Origin: Hermatobates lingyangjiaoensis
Lineage: Eukaryota; Arthropoda; Insecta; Hemiptera; Hermatobatidae
DNA length: 64,000 bases
Reading direction: 5' to 3'
Assembly: GCA_026182355.1 (NCBI GenBank)
Contig: JAPFBL010000569.1
Span: forward strand, 248,001 to 312,000
The translations under genes were made by a program, and so were the position numbers. The notes below the pieces were generated by a model. That model was not told the DNA's origin, searched no databases, and saw only the letters and a list, made by a program, of their open reading frames with translations. Every line of letters starts with the position of its first letter. The first letter of the stretch is position 1. This document shows, in pieces, positions 11,801 to 23,530 of the stretch.

Positions 11801-12488
11801 ATTTGTCCGTTTTGGATCGTTTTTCCAACGAATAAGTATGTATATATATATATTAGTAAATACTACATCAGCTTCTGTATTCAGCATGAAGAACAACAGA
11901 AAACATCTAAAAAGAGAAAGACAGATGCAGAAATGTAGATGTCGATTACTGGAAGATAGAAGACAAATTTACGATTATGTGCTTTTTACTGTGATAAAAT
12001 AACTTACAGTTCATAATTTCACGATTTAAATTAACTACTATTTCGTGAAGCATTGTTTGATCTAAAAGTTTAAAAAAAAATAATGTGAAATGATAGGTAA
12101 GCATACCTGCATAAGTGACTGATCAAGGTCAATATGTAATCAAGTAGGAATATACCATTTTTTGTAATATTAGGTTTTATAAAGATATGTGGGCTTTGAT
12201 GACATCACAAAAAAGAAAAAACTTGGTTTCCAATAGATGTTGCAGAGATACGATTGTGTAATTGACGACGTGTTTCAGATTTGTTTGGTACCATTTCTGT
12301 TTAGAATAATTTATCCTGAATATTTTGTTTTAAATTCTTTTCAATTTTATTTCTAATGAATTTTCGCAATTTTATATAAAAAAAAGACTATCTGAAATGA
12401 GAATGTATTAACAACACTTATTTTATTAATAGGGGCTTATAAATAAAGGGATAGTTCATGTAAGTTGATGTGAAAACAAAAATGAATA

Positions 12489-12603
12489 TTGTAGAGTAAA
12501 AAGCTAATGAAATAGTCTCCACATATAGGAAAACTATTTCATTATCTTTTTACCCTACAATGAGTAAATACCACATACTCGTAATTACTGATTGCACTAC
12601 CTT
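12489..12603 (+). repeat. HH1 foldback remnant without ribozyme core
   Basis: Inverted GTAGAGTAAAAAGC... / ...CTTTTTACCCTACAAT arms and TGGTCTCC-like blocks remain; the central core is deleted. Terminal AATGAGTAAATACCACA segment present. Confidence 0.55.
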
Positions 12604-13017
12604 AGGAAGAAAAATACATATATCATTGCTCAACTAATACGTGTATTACACATAATACATTTTAAAGTAGACTGATTCATGCAGTTTTAGAATATAACAA
12701 GCTTTTTGTTTGTTATCAAATAAATAAATGTAGGTAGGTTGCTTCGGTGCACATTGCAGACAACCTATTACAAGCAGGGCTTGTTAATGCTGGGGTTTTG
12801 ACCCAAATCTGGTGTTCCGCATTTTTTTTTCTTTTAGAATTTTGATAAAATCTGGGGTTTTCTGTCCTATATCAGGGCTATTCAAATTTTTTAGCTGATC
12901 CTACAAAAACTCTGCTTGAAAACGTATCAAAAACAAATAAAATGTTTCAAATGTAATAAATTATAGAAATAATATTACATTTATAGAATTAATTTCATTT
13001 TAGAATGAAACTCCATA

Positions 13018-13226
13018 GTAGGGTAAAAAGTTAATGAAATGGTCTCCACATATAAAAATTCAATGGTATAAAGAACGCGTTTCGAACACGTAGTGTTCTT
13101 CCTCACCTGTGGATGGTGTTCGAAACGCGTTGTTTATGCCATTAAATTTTTATATGTGGAGACCATTTCATTAACTTTTTACCCTACAATGAGTAAATAC
13201 CACATAATAAGTGATTGCACTACATT
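13018..13226 (+). mobile_element. HH1 hammerhead foldback with 16-bp target-site duplication
   Basis: Direct repeat AGAATGAAACTCCATA at 13002-13017 and 13227-13242 brackets a 209-bp element that starts GTAGGGTAAAAA and ends ACTACATT. Arms are inverted copies of GAA-ACGCGT plus tail (ATGTGGAGACCATTTCATTA). The left arm (minus) keeps GAACAC-TAC-GTGTTC and GAA-ACGCGT-T; the core box is shortened to TGAGGA. The element is nested in a hAT-like element. Confidence 0.75.
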
Positions 13227-13659
13227 AGAATGAAACTCCATATCCTGTTTCATCTTTCAGTTGAAATAAAAAAAAAGCTTGGAGTTAATTATTTCATAAA
13301 ATTCCATCTTGAAAAGTATCAAACCAAACTAATTTACCAAAATTTATCTTTTTAGTTCAAAGAATTTTTTCAGGGATGAATTGTGTTAAAACAAAACAAA
13401 CAAGTTTTCTGAAATTAGAAATAGTAAGATATAGAGGTATGAAATACTGTTAAGTGCAAAGAGCAACATTGATTGTACTACTTGGCAATCAGGAAAAGAA
13501 CTAATACGAGCTAGGGAAAGTGGACCAATAAGTCAAAGATATTTGGAGAAGCAGAAATTATGAAGAGATGCTTTATGTTTAACCTGAGCAACTGAAGAAT
13601 AAGACTCAGAATAATTTAATAACAAATACGAGTAAAATCAGTAAATACATTTCTTTATT

Positions 13660-13905
13660 ACTGATCAAACCAAAATATGAAATGGGGAAAAAAGACTAAG
13701 ATCTTTCAACCACAACAAGCAGTCTTCGTCAGAGTCAAAAACTCAACTGAAACACAAGATGCAGAAACATAATACTCTTCCCTCAAACCCCTTTGAACCT
13801 CTCACTATGATGTTCCTGAATCTTTTGTTTCAGTTGGGTTTTTTGACTCTGACGAAGATCACTTGTGGTTGAAAGATCTTAGACTTTTTTCCCATTTTTT
13901 TTATA
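13660..13905. repeat. HH3 hammerhead foldback nested in hAT-like element
   Basis: Inverted pair of HH3 units: left core 13694-13736 (minus) and right core 13845-13884 (plus; CTGACGA, GAA, AGATCT, T, then AGAC). The central spacer is A/T-rich with TCAGTTGGG blocks. Confidence 0.65.
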
Positions 13906-14023
13906 TTATTTTTAAAATAATATGTGTATTATAATATCTTAGGTTTTAAGTTATAATCAGGGGTTTTTTTGAGCCTAAGGCTAGGGTTTTGGTGAAATTT
14001 TCAGTAGCAGCTCTGATTACAGG

Positions 14024-15370
14024 TGAATTTCTTCTTGCACTTAACGGAAATTATGCTTTTAAGAATGTTAAGCTCCCCTGGACATTAAATTAAGTTTTAA
14101 CTTTACTAACAGCAAGAGATTTGTTTTGGTGTCAAAAGCTCATGCACTAGGAGCCCAGTCAGAATATTTATATTTGTCAAAAATCACGATTTTTTAAACT
14201 AACTGATAGAAAACTCGGTGTATTTGAAGATAAAATCTTAACCCCATTGACAAATCTCATTTTACCAAAGAGGGATCATCATAGACATTATAATCCTTTT
14301 ACTGCTTCAAATATATCCTTTAAAAACCAAGCTCATAAAAACATCTAACTAGAAAATGTTTCATAAATCCCTATTACTATTTATTCTAATCAGCTAAAGT
14401 CAAATAATAAAAAATACTTAAATTGATTTTGTAAAACCATATTTCCTTTATACAATTTTTACAACTTCCTTTATTCTAAAAGTGATCGTTAAAATATCGC
14501 GTAAAAAGGACATAACTAGGAGAAAGTCAGGATTCAATTTGCTCAAATAACTATTTAAGAATCCGATGTTTTAAAAGGAATAATGACTGCATTATTGGGA
14601 AATACTTGATTGATCCGTCATTTTTTGAAAATGGGATGTAAAGTGATATTTACTTTAGAAATTATGGATGACTGATTTATAAATATACCCCAATAACTCA
14701 TATCTATCTAAGTGGAAACAATCATTTGATTGTTTAATGCAAGGATGCCAAAATTTTTATACGATTAAAACCTTCATCAGCGATGACTTTCAATTTGTGT
14801 GCCTCATGCAACATATGTGAAATATTACTACACAACATCTTTATTCCAAGTTATAAAAAACGAAACAAAAAAATTCCAAATATTATTTGTAAAAATCATC
14901 AGAATTTTGTGGCAAATTGGGATATTTTATTACAATAATTTATCAATAATTCTAAAGTTTTTACTATGGGGCACCAAAATATTTTGGTTACGTTAGATTG
15001 CCGCGGCAGTCCAAGGAGAAATATTATCAAAAGGGATCTTTATTCCAAGTTACAAAAAATTTTTTTAAATTATTTGTAAAATTAATTATCCATTTTTTTC
15101 GACATTTTATTAGAATAATTAAATTAATTCATTTCTGATAATTTATCAAAAATCTTACAGCTTTTATTATTGAAACGAAAATATATGTTGGACCTTAGTT
15201 TAAGCACATTACAATAACAAAAAAAATTTCAATTTTATTTCTAAAAATTAATATCCATTTTTTTTTTTTTTTTGACAAATTGAGTATTTTATTAGAATAA
15301 TTATTTCATTTCTGATAGATAATTTATCAAAAATATTACAGTTTTTATTATTGAGACCAAAATATTAGTT
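14024..15370. other. No gene recognised; local duplication
   Basis: Three diverged copies of a segment with TTTATTCCAAGTTA, TTATTAGAATAATT and AATTTATCAAAAAT occur between 14835 and 15365, pointing to an old local triplication. Confidence 0.45.
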
Positions 15371-15745
15371 GGATTTTAGTTTAAGTTAGATTAGGTTAGG
15401 TTGCAATGGCAGTCCCACAGGACACACACGTATGCTGGACATTGGTTCTTTGTGATATCACACAATTAATTCTACATTGGGAGAGCTAAATTTTTGCCTA
15501 ACTCAAATCGGGGCTAGATTAGCTCACTGGTTAACGTACTCGCCTCTAAACTAGTAGTCCAGGGTTCGATCCCCACCTGGTTCTCGATTTATTCACGCAG
15601 GAGGTGAATAGATATCTGAGTATACGTTGTTCCTCGGAGAGGACGTAAAGCTGTCGGTCTCGAGACTGTACGATGTTATTTAGATCTTTAATGAGTACCT
15701 GACATCGTACAGTCTTGATACCGACGGCTTAACGTCCTCTTCATT
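15370..15745. mobile_element. Composite of SINE segments in alternating orientation
   Basis: A minus-strand 3' half (15375-15505), then a plus-strand head and body (15508-15680), then a minus-strand body piece (15690-15742) beginning inside the same CGTACAGTCTTGA region. The breakpoints suggest template switching or foldback. Confidence 0.7.
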
Positions 15746-16341
15746 GCCATTGGGGTAACTCAGTCCCCTTTTGTATCTTAAAACGCTTCTAATAAAGGGA
15801 GATGGACGATAAGATATCAACGATTTTATATTATAAATTCTAAAATACTCCCAACATTTTGGAGAGATAATAATATTTCATCACATGAAGTGGGGTAGAA
15901 ATTATCAGTGAATCGGGAGATTTTCCTATAAAGAAGCTATTACTGTATTGATATAAATGTTAATAGAGATAAAATAGACAGCAGTGCCTCTTTTCTTTTT
16001 CTTTCTTCCTTTTGAATAGGATTCAAATTCTGATAGAAAACTGCACCTCTGACGATGATTCCACAAGAAAATATTGAACTTTCTAATAATTCTACTTTGA
16101 AAGTCCTATATTTTGCCTAATCAAGTCTACTTGGAGTAGGGATTGATAGGGAACGAATTGGTAGCGCTGTTGACAAAAGAACGTTTAACTACTATTCAAA
16201 TAAAAAAAATACAATTGAATATTAGGAGTAAACTATAAATCATCAGAGTGTACGCCTCGATTATTGGGCATTAAATGAATTCCTGTTATAGTTAAGAATA
16301 GCTACTAGGCCTTCATTTACCTGTAATTAAGTACCCAATTA

Positions 16342-16860
16342 GGGCTATAGCTCAGTGGTTAATATTATTCGCCTCTGAACTGGTAGTTCGGGGTTCAATC
16401 CATACCTGGTCCTCGATTTATTCACGCAGATCTGAGTACATCGATTCTCAGAGAAGACGTTTAGCCGTCGGTCCCGAGCCTGTACGATGTCGGGTTACTC
16501 GTTCAAGATCCCTACTCAAAATGCACTTGAGTTAGGACAAAATTTAGGGCTCCCAATGTAGAATCTGTAGAATCACCGATCAAACAAAAAGCTGGTAAAT
16601 GGTAAAAGCTGATTATATCACCCGCTAGAGGATCGGTTTAAACAATAAAAAAAGAACTAACCGATTTCACGGACTTTTTTCTCAATCTGCTAACAACAAG
16701 TCAACCTAACAAACACCCTCCTGTTCAGAACGTCGCAATTTGTTAAACCATACGGCCTGTTAAATATCCTTTATTAATATCATAGCAATATTTTAAAAAT
16801 ACGTTAAATTTTTGCACAATTTGAAAACTTGAATCTATTATTATATCTCGATATAGGTTC
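16342..16860 (+). mobile_element. SINE, long-tail subtype
   Basis: SINE head and body to about 16560, then a ~300-bp extra 3' domain (ATCAAACAAAAAGC, CCGATTTCACGGAC, AACCATACGGCCTG, TTTGAAAACTTGAATC). The same extra domain follows the SINE at 28555-29065, so it is part of the element, probably acquired from a LINE 3' end. Confidence 0.7.
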
Positions 16861-17346
16861 ATTATTAAATTATGTTAATTTTATATTCTTAATCATTCTA
16901 AATAGAAAAAAAATATTTTCAATCTCTAAATTAACGATTTTAGTTAAACTCCTAGTATTTATGATATATTCAATAATATAATTTTAAGTTTATATTTAAG
17001 AAGCTTATTATACTTAAGCTTCTGGATATACTTTCGTTTTAAATTATGTTAACGATATATTCTTTCTTATTCTAAAAAGAAAGTTGTTTTTGTTAACTGT
17101 AAATTGACGCCTTTACTTTCACAATTGTATTTATGATGTATTAAATGTGTGTATTATTATGAGAAAGGTCCTATTTAAATTCAAACAGAAAAAAACAAAA
17201 TGCCAACAAACCAAATTCGTTTATCTGAAACTAATTTTGAAATTTTGAACTGGATTTTAAACAAGAGAACAAATTTAAATATATAAAGTAAAATTTCCTA
17301 GAATCAAAATAAAATTGATTAGAAAATGAAAAAAAAAAACATTTTT

Positions 17347-17639
17347 CATTGTAGGGTAAAAATCTAATGAAATGGTCTCCACATATAAAAATTTTAATGA
17401 TATAAACAACGCGTTTCGAACACGTAGTGTTCTTCCTCAGGCATTAACTAAGGATGAGTGCATCTGAATAAGACTTATTAGAGGCACTCATCCTTAGTTA
17501 ATGCCTGAGGAAGAACACTACGTGTTCGAAACGCGTAGTTTATATCATTAAAATGTTTATATGTGGAGACCATTTCATTAGATTTTTACCCTACAATGAG
17601 TAAATACCAAATAATAACTGATTGAACTACATTAGAATT
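17347..17639 (+). mobile_element. HH1 hammerhead foldback with target-site duplication
   Basis: Flanked by AAAAACATTTTT (17335-17346 and 17640-17651). Both arms contain CTGAGGA / A / GAACAC-TAC-GTGTTC / GAA / ACGCGT / T or A. The element ends in AATGAGTAAATACCA...ACATTAGAATT, present on one side only. Confidence 0.75.
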
Positions 17640-18139
17640 AAAAACATTTTTTTTTATCTCGAGAAACTCAATAGTATAAGAGATAAAGGAGGATTATAGA
17701 AACCAAGAAGGTTTATTTAATAAAAAAAATATAAGAAAAATAAAAAATAGAATAATACGCTGATGCAATTAATATATTTTATATCAAACCATTTACAACA
17801 CATACTGTGGTACATAAAATGATGCATTCCTGATTTTATTGAGAATAAGGAATCTTTGTTTTGCTTTTTCTTTTTTTTTAGTGGTTTCATATGATGCCAT
17901 TTTCTGAGGAATAGAAGAAAAAAGAAAAGTAAAGTTAACAGGACAATTTATGGCGACGTTTGAACTGTCATTTGTATAAGAAATATTCGAGTCTATTGAA
18001 ATATTATTTGATTTATCCTTATTTCGCTCAAGGAAATTTATCACTGTCTAAAGATGAATCCGAGAGAAATGGTATCCAATTTTTTTTTTTTAGAAAAGTT
18101 TAAAATATGCATTTTTTTTTTCTTAGGAGACTAATTTAG

Positions 18140-18400
18140 TTTCTTTTGATATGTGCGGCATTTTCGGTTTGTTGAGATGGAAGGAATGCGGGTCAAGTTG
18201 ACTTCGGCCCAAGAACAAAGGACAAAATCAGTAGGTGTTTGTTATTCGGGTGAGTACTACACAGACTGAGGCTCCAGGGTTTTGGTAATCAAGACACGAG
18301 GCATTAGGAAAGCTGGCCTATACCCAACAACAAGGGTTTGGTCCGGTCGGTCCATCTCGCTATAGCTTCCGCCTTACGCATCCACGAAGTCATCCTCTGA
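18140..18400. other. GC-richer unique patch
   Basis: Includes GACTTCGGCCCAAGAACAAAGG (with an AACAAAGG Sox-type site), GGAAAGCTGGCC and GGTCCGGTCGGTCC. No reading frame spans it. Confidence 0.3.
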
Positions 18401-18734
18401 TTTATAACTTGCTGACTCTAAAAGAACTTCTTCACTTGGATTCAATCCAACCCTTAACCATAATAACAACTAACGTTACTAATTTCATTAAGCCATTAAA
18501 TCACACATTTATGTTGCAAAAAGTAGCAATTATTCAAAAAAAAAAGTTAACTTTACAGCAGTTTGCTTCCAATGTTATTTCAAATATGAAGTAGAAAACA
18601 ATCATCAAATAAAAATTTATACCTTTAGAAAAAATGTCTGCTGCGCTTATCGAGCAACTTAAAAAACTTGTCGCTACGCTCATTAGAACCGGAATGATTA
18701 ATAGTCTTCAAAAATTTGTAAGTGTTATATATAT

Positions 18735-18895
18735 ATATCAATGATCAAACCACAATAAGAAAATGGGAAAACAAGACTAACATCTTTCAGAGTTGGGTTT
18801 TTGACTCTGACGAAGACCGCTTGTTACGGATCTTAGTCTTGTTTTCCCATTTTCTTATTGTGGTTTGATCATTGCTTGTTATTTCATGTGTTTAT
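18735..18895. repeat. HH3 foldback, core deleted
   Basis: Inverted HH3 tails surround GACT / CTGACGA / A / GACCGCTTGTTACGG followed directly by ATCTTAGTC, so the GAAAG box is deleted and cleavage is not expected. Flanked by (TA)n on the left and joined to the Penelope N-terminal fragment on the right. Confidence 0.65.
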
Positions 18896-18917
18896 GTGAA
18901 ATCTTTATATATAAATA

Positions 18918-19055
18918 TGCATTTAAAAACTTTATGTCTGATTCCACATGGTTTAACATTGTCAAATATTTTTCTAAATTTCGAAATCTTTTCTTCAATT
19001 CAGGGTTCAACTTAAAAATTAAATCACCATATTTCTTTGAATTTTTATTGAACAT
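18918..19055 (-). pseudogene. Penelope-like N-terminal fragment (second family)
   Basis: An open 46-codon frame reads MFNKNSKKYGDLIFKLN, then KKRFRNLEKY and HVESDIKFLNA. GDLIF and RNLEK align with GELIY and RNLEK of the 51768 fragment at the same spacing. The ATG overlaps a GAA-ACATGT-T block, which looks like the end of a hammerhead-type motif just upstream. It is truncated after FLNA and followed by (TA)-rich sequence. Confidence 0.65.
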
Positions 19056-19140
19056 GTTTCGGTGTTTTCTTAATATTGAAGGACTGCTCCCAACTTTTAC
19101 TAATATTATGAAGGACTGCTCCCAACTTTTACTAATATTA

Positions 19141-19224
19141 GAGTTAAATCAAGTGGAATCAGACATAAAGTTTTTAAATGCATGTATTCAAGAAGGACTG
19201 CTCCCATCTTTTACTAATATATAT
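19141..19224 (+). pseudogene. Penelope-like N-terminal fragment, inverted partner
   Basis: Reads ELNQVESDIKFLNACIQ then EGLLPSFTNI, overlapping and extending the minus-strand fragment at 18918-19055; together they form an inverted pair. The EGLLP...TNI block is present two more times just upstream (about 19080 and 19111), as a short local duplication. It ends in (TA)n as the 51768 fragment does. Confidence 0.6.
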
Positions 19225-19239
19225 ATATATAATTTGAGT

Positions 19240-19320
19240 TAGCTTCAGCTACTCAAGGGGACTACTTCTGCCCGATGACGACGACTGTCAAAATATCGTT
19301 GTGAGTCTTTTGTGTGTGTC
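19240..19320 (+). repeat. HH9 unit, decayed
   Basis: CGATGACGACGACTGTC then AAA-ATAT-C, followed by GTTGTGAGTC; box and G12 mutated. Confidence 0.45.
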
Positions 19321-19379
19321 TTTATATATATATATATATATATATAATAAATAGTCTACACCGGACAAGTAAATAACTA

Positions 19380-19615
19380 AAAAAACAACACATAAAAAAC
19401 GAGAACACTTACTGGATCAATATTTCTAACCAAAGTTAGTCATCAGGAAGAGAGTAGAACGGAACAAGAAGAGGTACGTACGTGCGTTCAAGACTGCAGG
19501 TAGAAGGCGACTCACCCACAGTGTTGAACGCACGTACCTCTTCTTCTTCCCTTGTACACTCTTCCTGATGACAAACTTCGATTAGAAATATTAATCCAGT
19601 ATAAGCTACTTTCTT
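19380..19615. repeat. HH9 hammerhead foldback
   Basis: Inverted arms about 90 bp long around a short centre near 19500 (CGTACGTACCTCTTCTT). Left core 19417-19448 (minus) and a right copy (CTGATGA / C / AAAC...GATTA / GAA / ATAT / T). Confidence 0.65.
19417..19448 (-). ncRNA. Hammerhead-type candidate, HH9
   Basis: TC / CTGATGA / C / TAAC-TTTG-GTTA / GAA / ATAT / T / GA: perfect 4-bp stem II, minimal 2-bp stem I. Confidence 0.55.
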
Positions 19616-19619
19616 AATA

Positions 19620-20330
19620 TATTTTGTTGTAAATTAGTGTTAAATTTTTTTTTTTATAAAAAAGTCGCTTTCTAGTCTTGGAACGGATTAAATTCATTTA
19701 TATTATTTTTAATGTAACAACTCGTTTCGGATCTCGTACAATTCAGTTTTCCAATGGCCTTTTAAGATTTTTAAACTGGAATATATCAATATTGTTGAAT
19801 GTGTAAAATGTATAATAAATTTTTTACTAAATATTTAAAACTACTTTAGATTCCAAAGTGTTTATTATTTTTTTCTTATTTATTGCCGTTATGAAGGATA
19901 TTATTTATTTTAATAGTAATAACTATGCAAGTGAGATCGATAGAATGCCTAAAGCTGGTTATGTGTTTGCATACATTTCAATACATAATACTATACTACC
20001 ATAGTTGTTTTGTAAAGTGTTTTAAAATATTGCGGGTCACTGAAATATTAATAAATGCCTACTTCATATATAAATATCCTTTGTAGTTCAGCTGGTTACA
20101 TGGATAGGTCAAATAGGAACAAACTGCCTAAGTCCATTTTGATTCAAGGCTAGGGCATACGTTAATATTATCTTGAAAATCGATTTTGTAAAAATAATTT
20201 AACAGATAGTGTTGAAAAATAGCTGGTTTTGGCTATCCATAATTGTGTTATGACTGATTTTTTTTATTGCTTACCCAGTGTGGGCTGGGTAGTAAATTAA
20301 ATAGCTACATGTGGGACAATTTAGGAATTC
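19620..20330. other. No gene recognised
   Basis: AT-rich unique sequence; 20590-21045 is similar. Confidence 0.5.
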
Positions 20331-20590
20331 AAGATTAGGTGTGACGAAAGATTAGTGATTTGGTGAGATTCAAAGGTCCTTGGAAGCTTTTGGACTGGTG
20401 CATTTGGATTAGGTTTATCTCAGAAAAATCAGTCACGGACCTGCAGCAGCACATACGGGATAATTAACTCTGAGGATTAGAGGTCAGCGGCAGTTACACA
20501 TCATGCAGCCGGCACTTTGCCAAAAAATATTACCCTGCGTGGGTACCCAATCTAACGGATTGCCTTAAACAGGCTAAACGTTTTGTTAAT
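20330..20590. other. Mixed-composition unique patch
   Basis: Higher GC stretch (GACCTGCAGCAGCACATACG, TCATGCAGCCGGCACTTTG) without a frame or known repeat. Confidence 0.25.
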
Positions 20591-21049
20591 CTGACTGCAT
20601 CTATACGACCTAATATTACGATATTTCTATTTAAGTTAACTAAAACAATAACAATAGTTTTATTATTTTTATTATATCGTTAACTTTAGTCTGAGGTAAT
20701 GTTTAAAACGTTCCAGGTTAGAGTCCTAGAAGAAAAAGGGGATGTTTTAGTTGGTAGTCTGCTTTACCTGGAAATCCAGCACAATGTGCGTAAATGTATT
20801 TCACATAGTTACACCCCTTCCTCAAAAAAAAAAACTTAACTATGAACAAATACTCCAAACATCAGTTATTTAAAATAATTAACTTTGATAAGATAAAAAT
20901 TGTGAACTATAGTGCTTAAGTTAATTACGAAAGAGTTTGAAAATATAATGCATAGGACTCTTATACTAGTAAAAACACAATATATTCCTATGGACTTATT
21001 AATAAGATAAATAATGCAAACGAATTAAAACGAAGGCAGCACACAGATA

Positions 21050-21205
21050 GACAAATGAATAACACACTTCTATACTTCGACGATCGTCGTCATCAGGAGG
21101 CGAATAGTCCCGCAAGAAGGCAGAGCAGCGTCTCCATTCTGCGTGACCCTTCCTCTCCTGATAACGACGATCGTCGAAGTATAAAAGTGAGTTATTCCTT
21201 CGTGT
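21050..21205. repeat. HH9 foldback
   Basis: Inverted pair: left (minus) CTGATGA / C / GACGATCGTC / GAA / GTATA and right CTGATAA / C / GACGATCGTC / GAA / GTATA. Stem II is fully self-complementary with no loop. Confidence 0.6.
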
Positions 21206-21351
21206 ATCTGTGTGCTAGCTACGTTTTAATTTGTTTTTATTTAAAAGTCCGCTGGTTCCTTTCATTTAATAACTAAGTATACAATAGTTCATATTTTGAT
21301 ATTTGGACCTCGTAATGGTAATGGTCCTCGTGCGGGGAGGGGGGGGGGGGG

Positions 21352-21668
21352 TGGTTTTAAGTTAGCTCAGTGCAACGTGCTCACCTCTGAACTGGTAGGT
21401 CCGGGATTCAATACCCACTCTGGCACTCATTTTAATTATGTGGGAGGTAAATAAATCTGACCACGTCATCCCTCAGGGAGGACATTGAGTCGTTGGTCCC
21501 AAGCCTGTACGATGTCAGGTACTCTTTAAAGATCCCTACTCTAAATATACTTGAGTTAGGTAACTTGTAAGACTCCCAACGTAAAGTGAAACTTCATTTT
21601 GTGACATTACAAAGGGCCAATGTTTGGCCTAAGTACGTTACCTTGTGGGGACTGCAACCTAACTTAAC
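21352..21668 (+). mobile_element. SINE, diverged
   Basis: Starts after a poly-G run; head lacks a few box A bases (TTAGCTCAGTGCAACG), box B region is GGGATTCAATACC, body and GCAACCTAA tail present. Confidence 0.75.
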
Positions 21669-21915
21669 GGTCCTCGTTAGATAGAGGATGAGGTGAGAAA
21701 AATGGATATATGACTTTGGGTTAAGAACGTAGGGGAAAGAGAGTTGCTTTAAAGAGTAGTAAATAGCAAAATAGAAGAAAAAACTCATATAGAACCAGAT
21801 GAACGTAAGCGAAAACAAATGAACAATTCTATCCCCCACATTTCTATAATACATATGAAAAATATTGATGCTGGCGATCATAAATAAGAATAAACTAGAA
21901 TATAAATCACTGATA

Positions 21916-22228
21916 GGGGGCCAGGTAGCTCAGTGGTTACGTGCTCGCCTCTGAACTGATAGGACCGGGGTTCGATCCTCACCTGGCCCTCGATTTATTC
22001 ACGCGGGAGGTGTATAAATCTGAGCGCGTCGTCCCTCGGAGAAGGACGTTAAACCGTCAGTCCCGAGCCTGAACGATGTCAGGTACTCGTTAAAGATCTC
22101 TACTCTAAATACATTTGAGTTAGGCAAAATTTAGGACTCCCACTGTAGAATCAATCTTCATTGTATGGTATCACAAAGGGCCAATGCTCGGCCTAAGTGT
22201 GTTCCCTTGTGGAACTGCCACTGCAACC
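21916..22228 (+). mobile_element. tRNA-derived SINE, full length, with target-site duplication
   Basis: Flanked by TAAATCACTGATA (21903-21915, 22229-22241). Nearly identical to 3060-3383, including head boxes A and B; similarity suggests recent activity. Confidence 0.9.
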
Positions 22229-22244
22229 TAAATCACTGATACTT

Positions 22245-23215
22245 AAAATATTTGATCCGATGATAACTATTTCATGTATAATAACAATCAAATAATTAAA
22301 CAGAATGAATAAATAAGTAAGGAATATGATCTATGCCACAGTAATATGATTGACTGCGCAGTAAAAATGGAATAGTTAATTATATTAACAATATATTTGT
22401 TTATCAATCGACAAATTTAAATATGTTTAATATTTTATATATCGACAAAGTTTATTACATTTTTTTTAATAAACACATAAAAAAAGAAAGAAACTAGTTA
22501 ATGAATAAGAACTACAATGCAGATTATTATCAATTTGCATGGATAGATGAAATGTACTGGGAAATACTGGATTTCATAGTTAACTAGCAATGTAATCTGA
22601 AAAGTTATAGTTTTCCGTTTTCAGTAAAAAAAACAATCCATCTGGAGATAATCTTTGACAAATTCAGAATATATATGAACTAAAAAAATTATAACTTATT
22701 TTTGTTATTTCTTTTTATATTACTTTTTTTTAATATTTGTTGATATTATATTTTTAATCTGCAGAAGGAACGAAAAGTATTTCTTTACGTCTTGTTTTCA
22801 GGTAGTAATGGAAGACATTTTAATCCGCGTAATTAAAAACGAGACAATAATGAAAAAAAAAAAGACAGGGGAATAATGAAAAGAACAAGGATATAATCCA
22901 GGTTGTCCAACCTAATTATTTTGTTGATAACAATTTTTTGATATAAAGTGAAATGAGATCGCGAAAAGTTAGGGTGGCAAGCCTGTCTTTTAAATCCTAG
23001 CTGTATGGCTAATTATTCTACTTGGTTTTGTTTAAATTTTTTTTTACCTTTCTTAAACCTTCATTTTCGAATATTAAGAGCTATTATTAGTTGTTTTTAA
23101 ATTAATTAGCTCTTAATAAATTAGCCTTTTCTTTATATATTTTATACTAAATTTCATTTTATATATAGTTATACAAGTTTAATTATATATAATAAGTGAC
23201 TACAATACTATAAGA
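22245..23215. other. No gene recognised
   Basis: AT-rich with homopolymer runs. Confidence 0.5.
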
Positions 23216-23217
23216 CA

Positions 23218-23290
23218 AGGGTTCTTAATCTTGGATGATTCTAGACCCCCAATGGATTTTCTGGGGATATACGACTTAATATACCCCAGA
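23218..23290 (+). repeat. hAT-end-like fragment
   Basis: ACAAGGGTTCTTAATCTTGG followed by GACCCCCAATGGATTTTCTGG, similar in layout to the 36549 element end. Confidence 0.35.
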
Positions 23291-23354
23291 TATTATTTTT
23301 TTTATATCTTTAACCGCTTTTTGTGGTTGAACGATCTTAATCTTTTAAATCATT

Positions 23355-23530
23355 AGTTGTGCAGTCTGTAGTTGTGTGGTATTTACTCATTCTGAGGTAA
23401 AAAATGGATAAACCAACAAAAGTCTCCACACAAATGAAGTTTTATTCAACAGCAACAACGCGTTTCGAACACTTTGTGTTCATCATCAGGAAGACACTAT
23501 AATAGAAATTATATCTAATCAGTTACAAAT
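23355..23530 (-). mobile_element. HH2 hammerhead element, single arm
   Basis: Carries the same terminal segment, GTCTCCACAC block and core as the 46048-46388 element, in minus orientation. The core at 23454-23492 is CTGATGA / T / GAACAC-AAA-GTGTTC / GAA / ACGCGT / T. Confidence 0.7.
23454..23492 (-). ncRNA. Hammerhead-type ribozyme candidate, HH2
   Basis: Core, stem II and palindromic block are intact, but the bases after the predicted cleavage point (GTT) pair poorly with the preceding TTC. Confidence 0.6.

Larger units (their letters stand above)
12775..14015 (+). mobile_element. hAT-like element with nested hammerhead foldbacks
   Basis: Termini CAGGGCTTG and AGCTCTG form short inverted ends, flanked by an 8-bp near-duplication (ATTACAAG at 12767-12774, ATTACAGG at 14016-14023), the size expected of hAT elements. 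Subterminal GGGGTTTTGACCC and CTAGGGTTTTGGTG are related. It encloses the HH1 foldback at 13018 and the HH3 foldback at 13660; no transposase was recognised. Confidence 0.6.

Noticed and set aside
14745..14790. CTGATGA box on the minus strand
   Set aside because: No convincing GAA-palindrome block and no stem I pairing.
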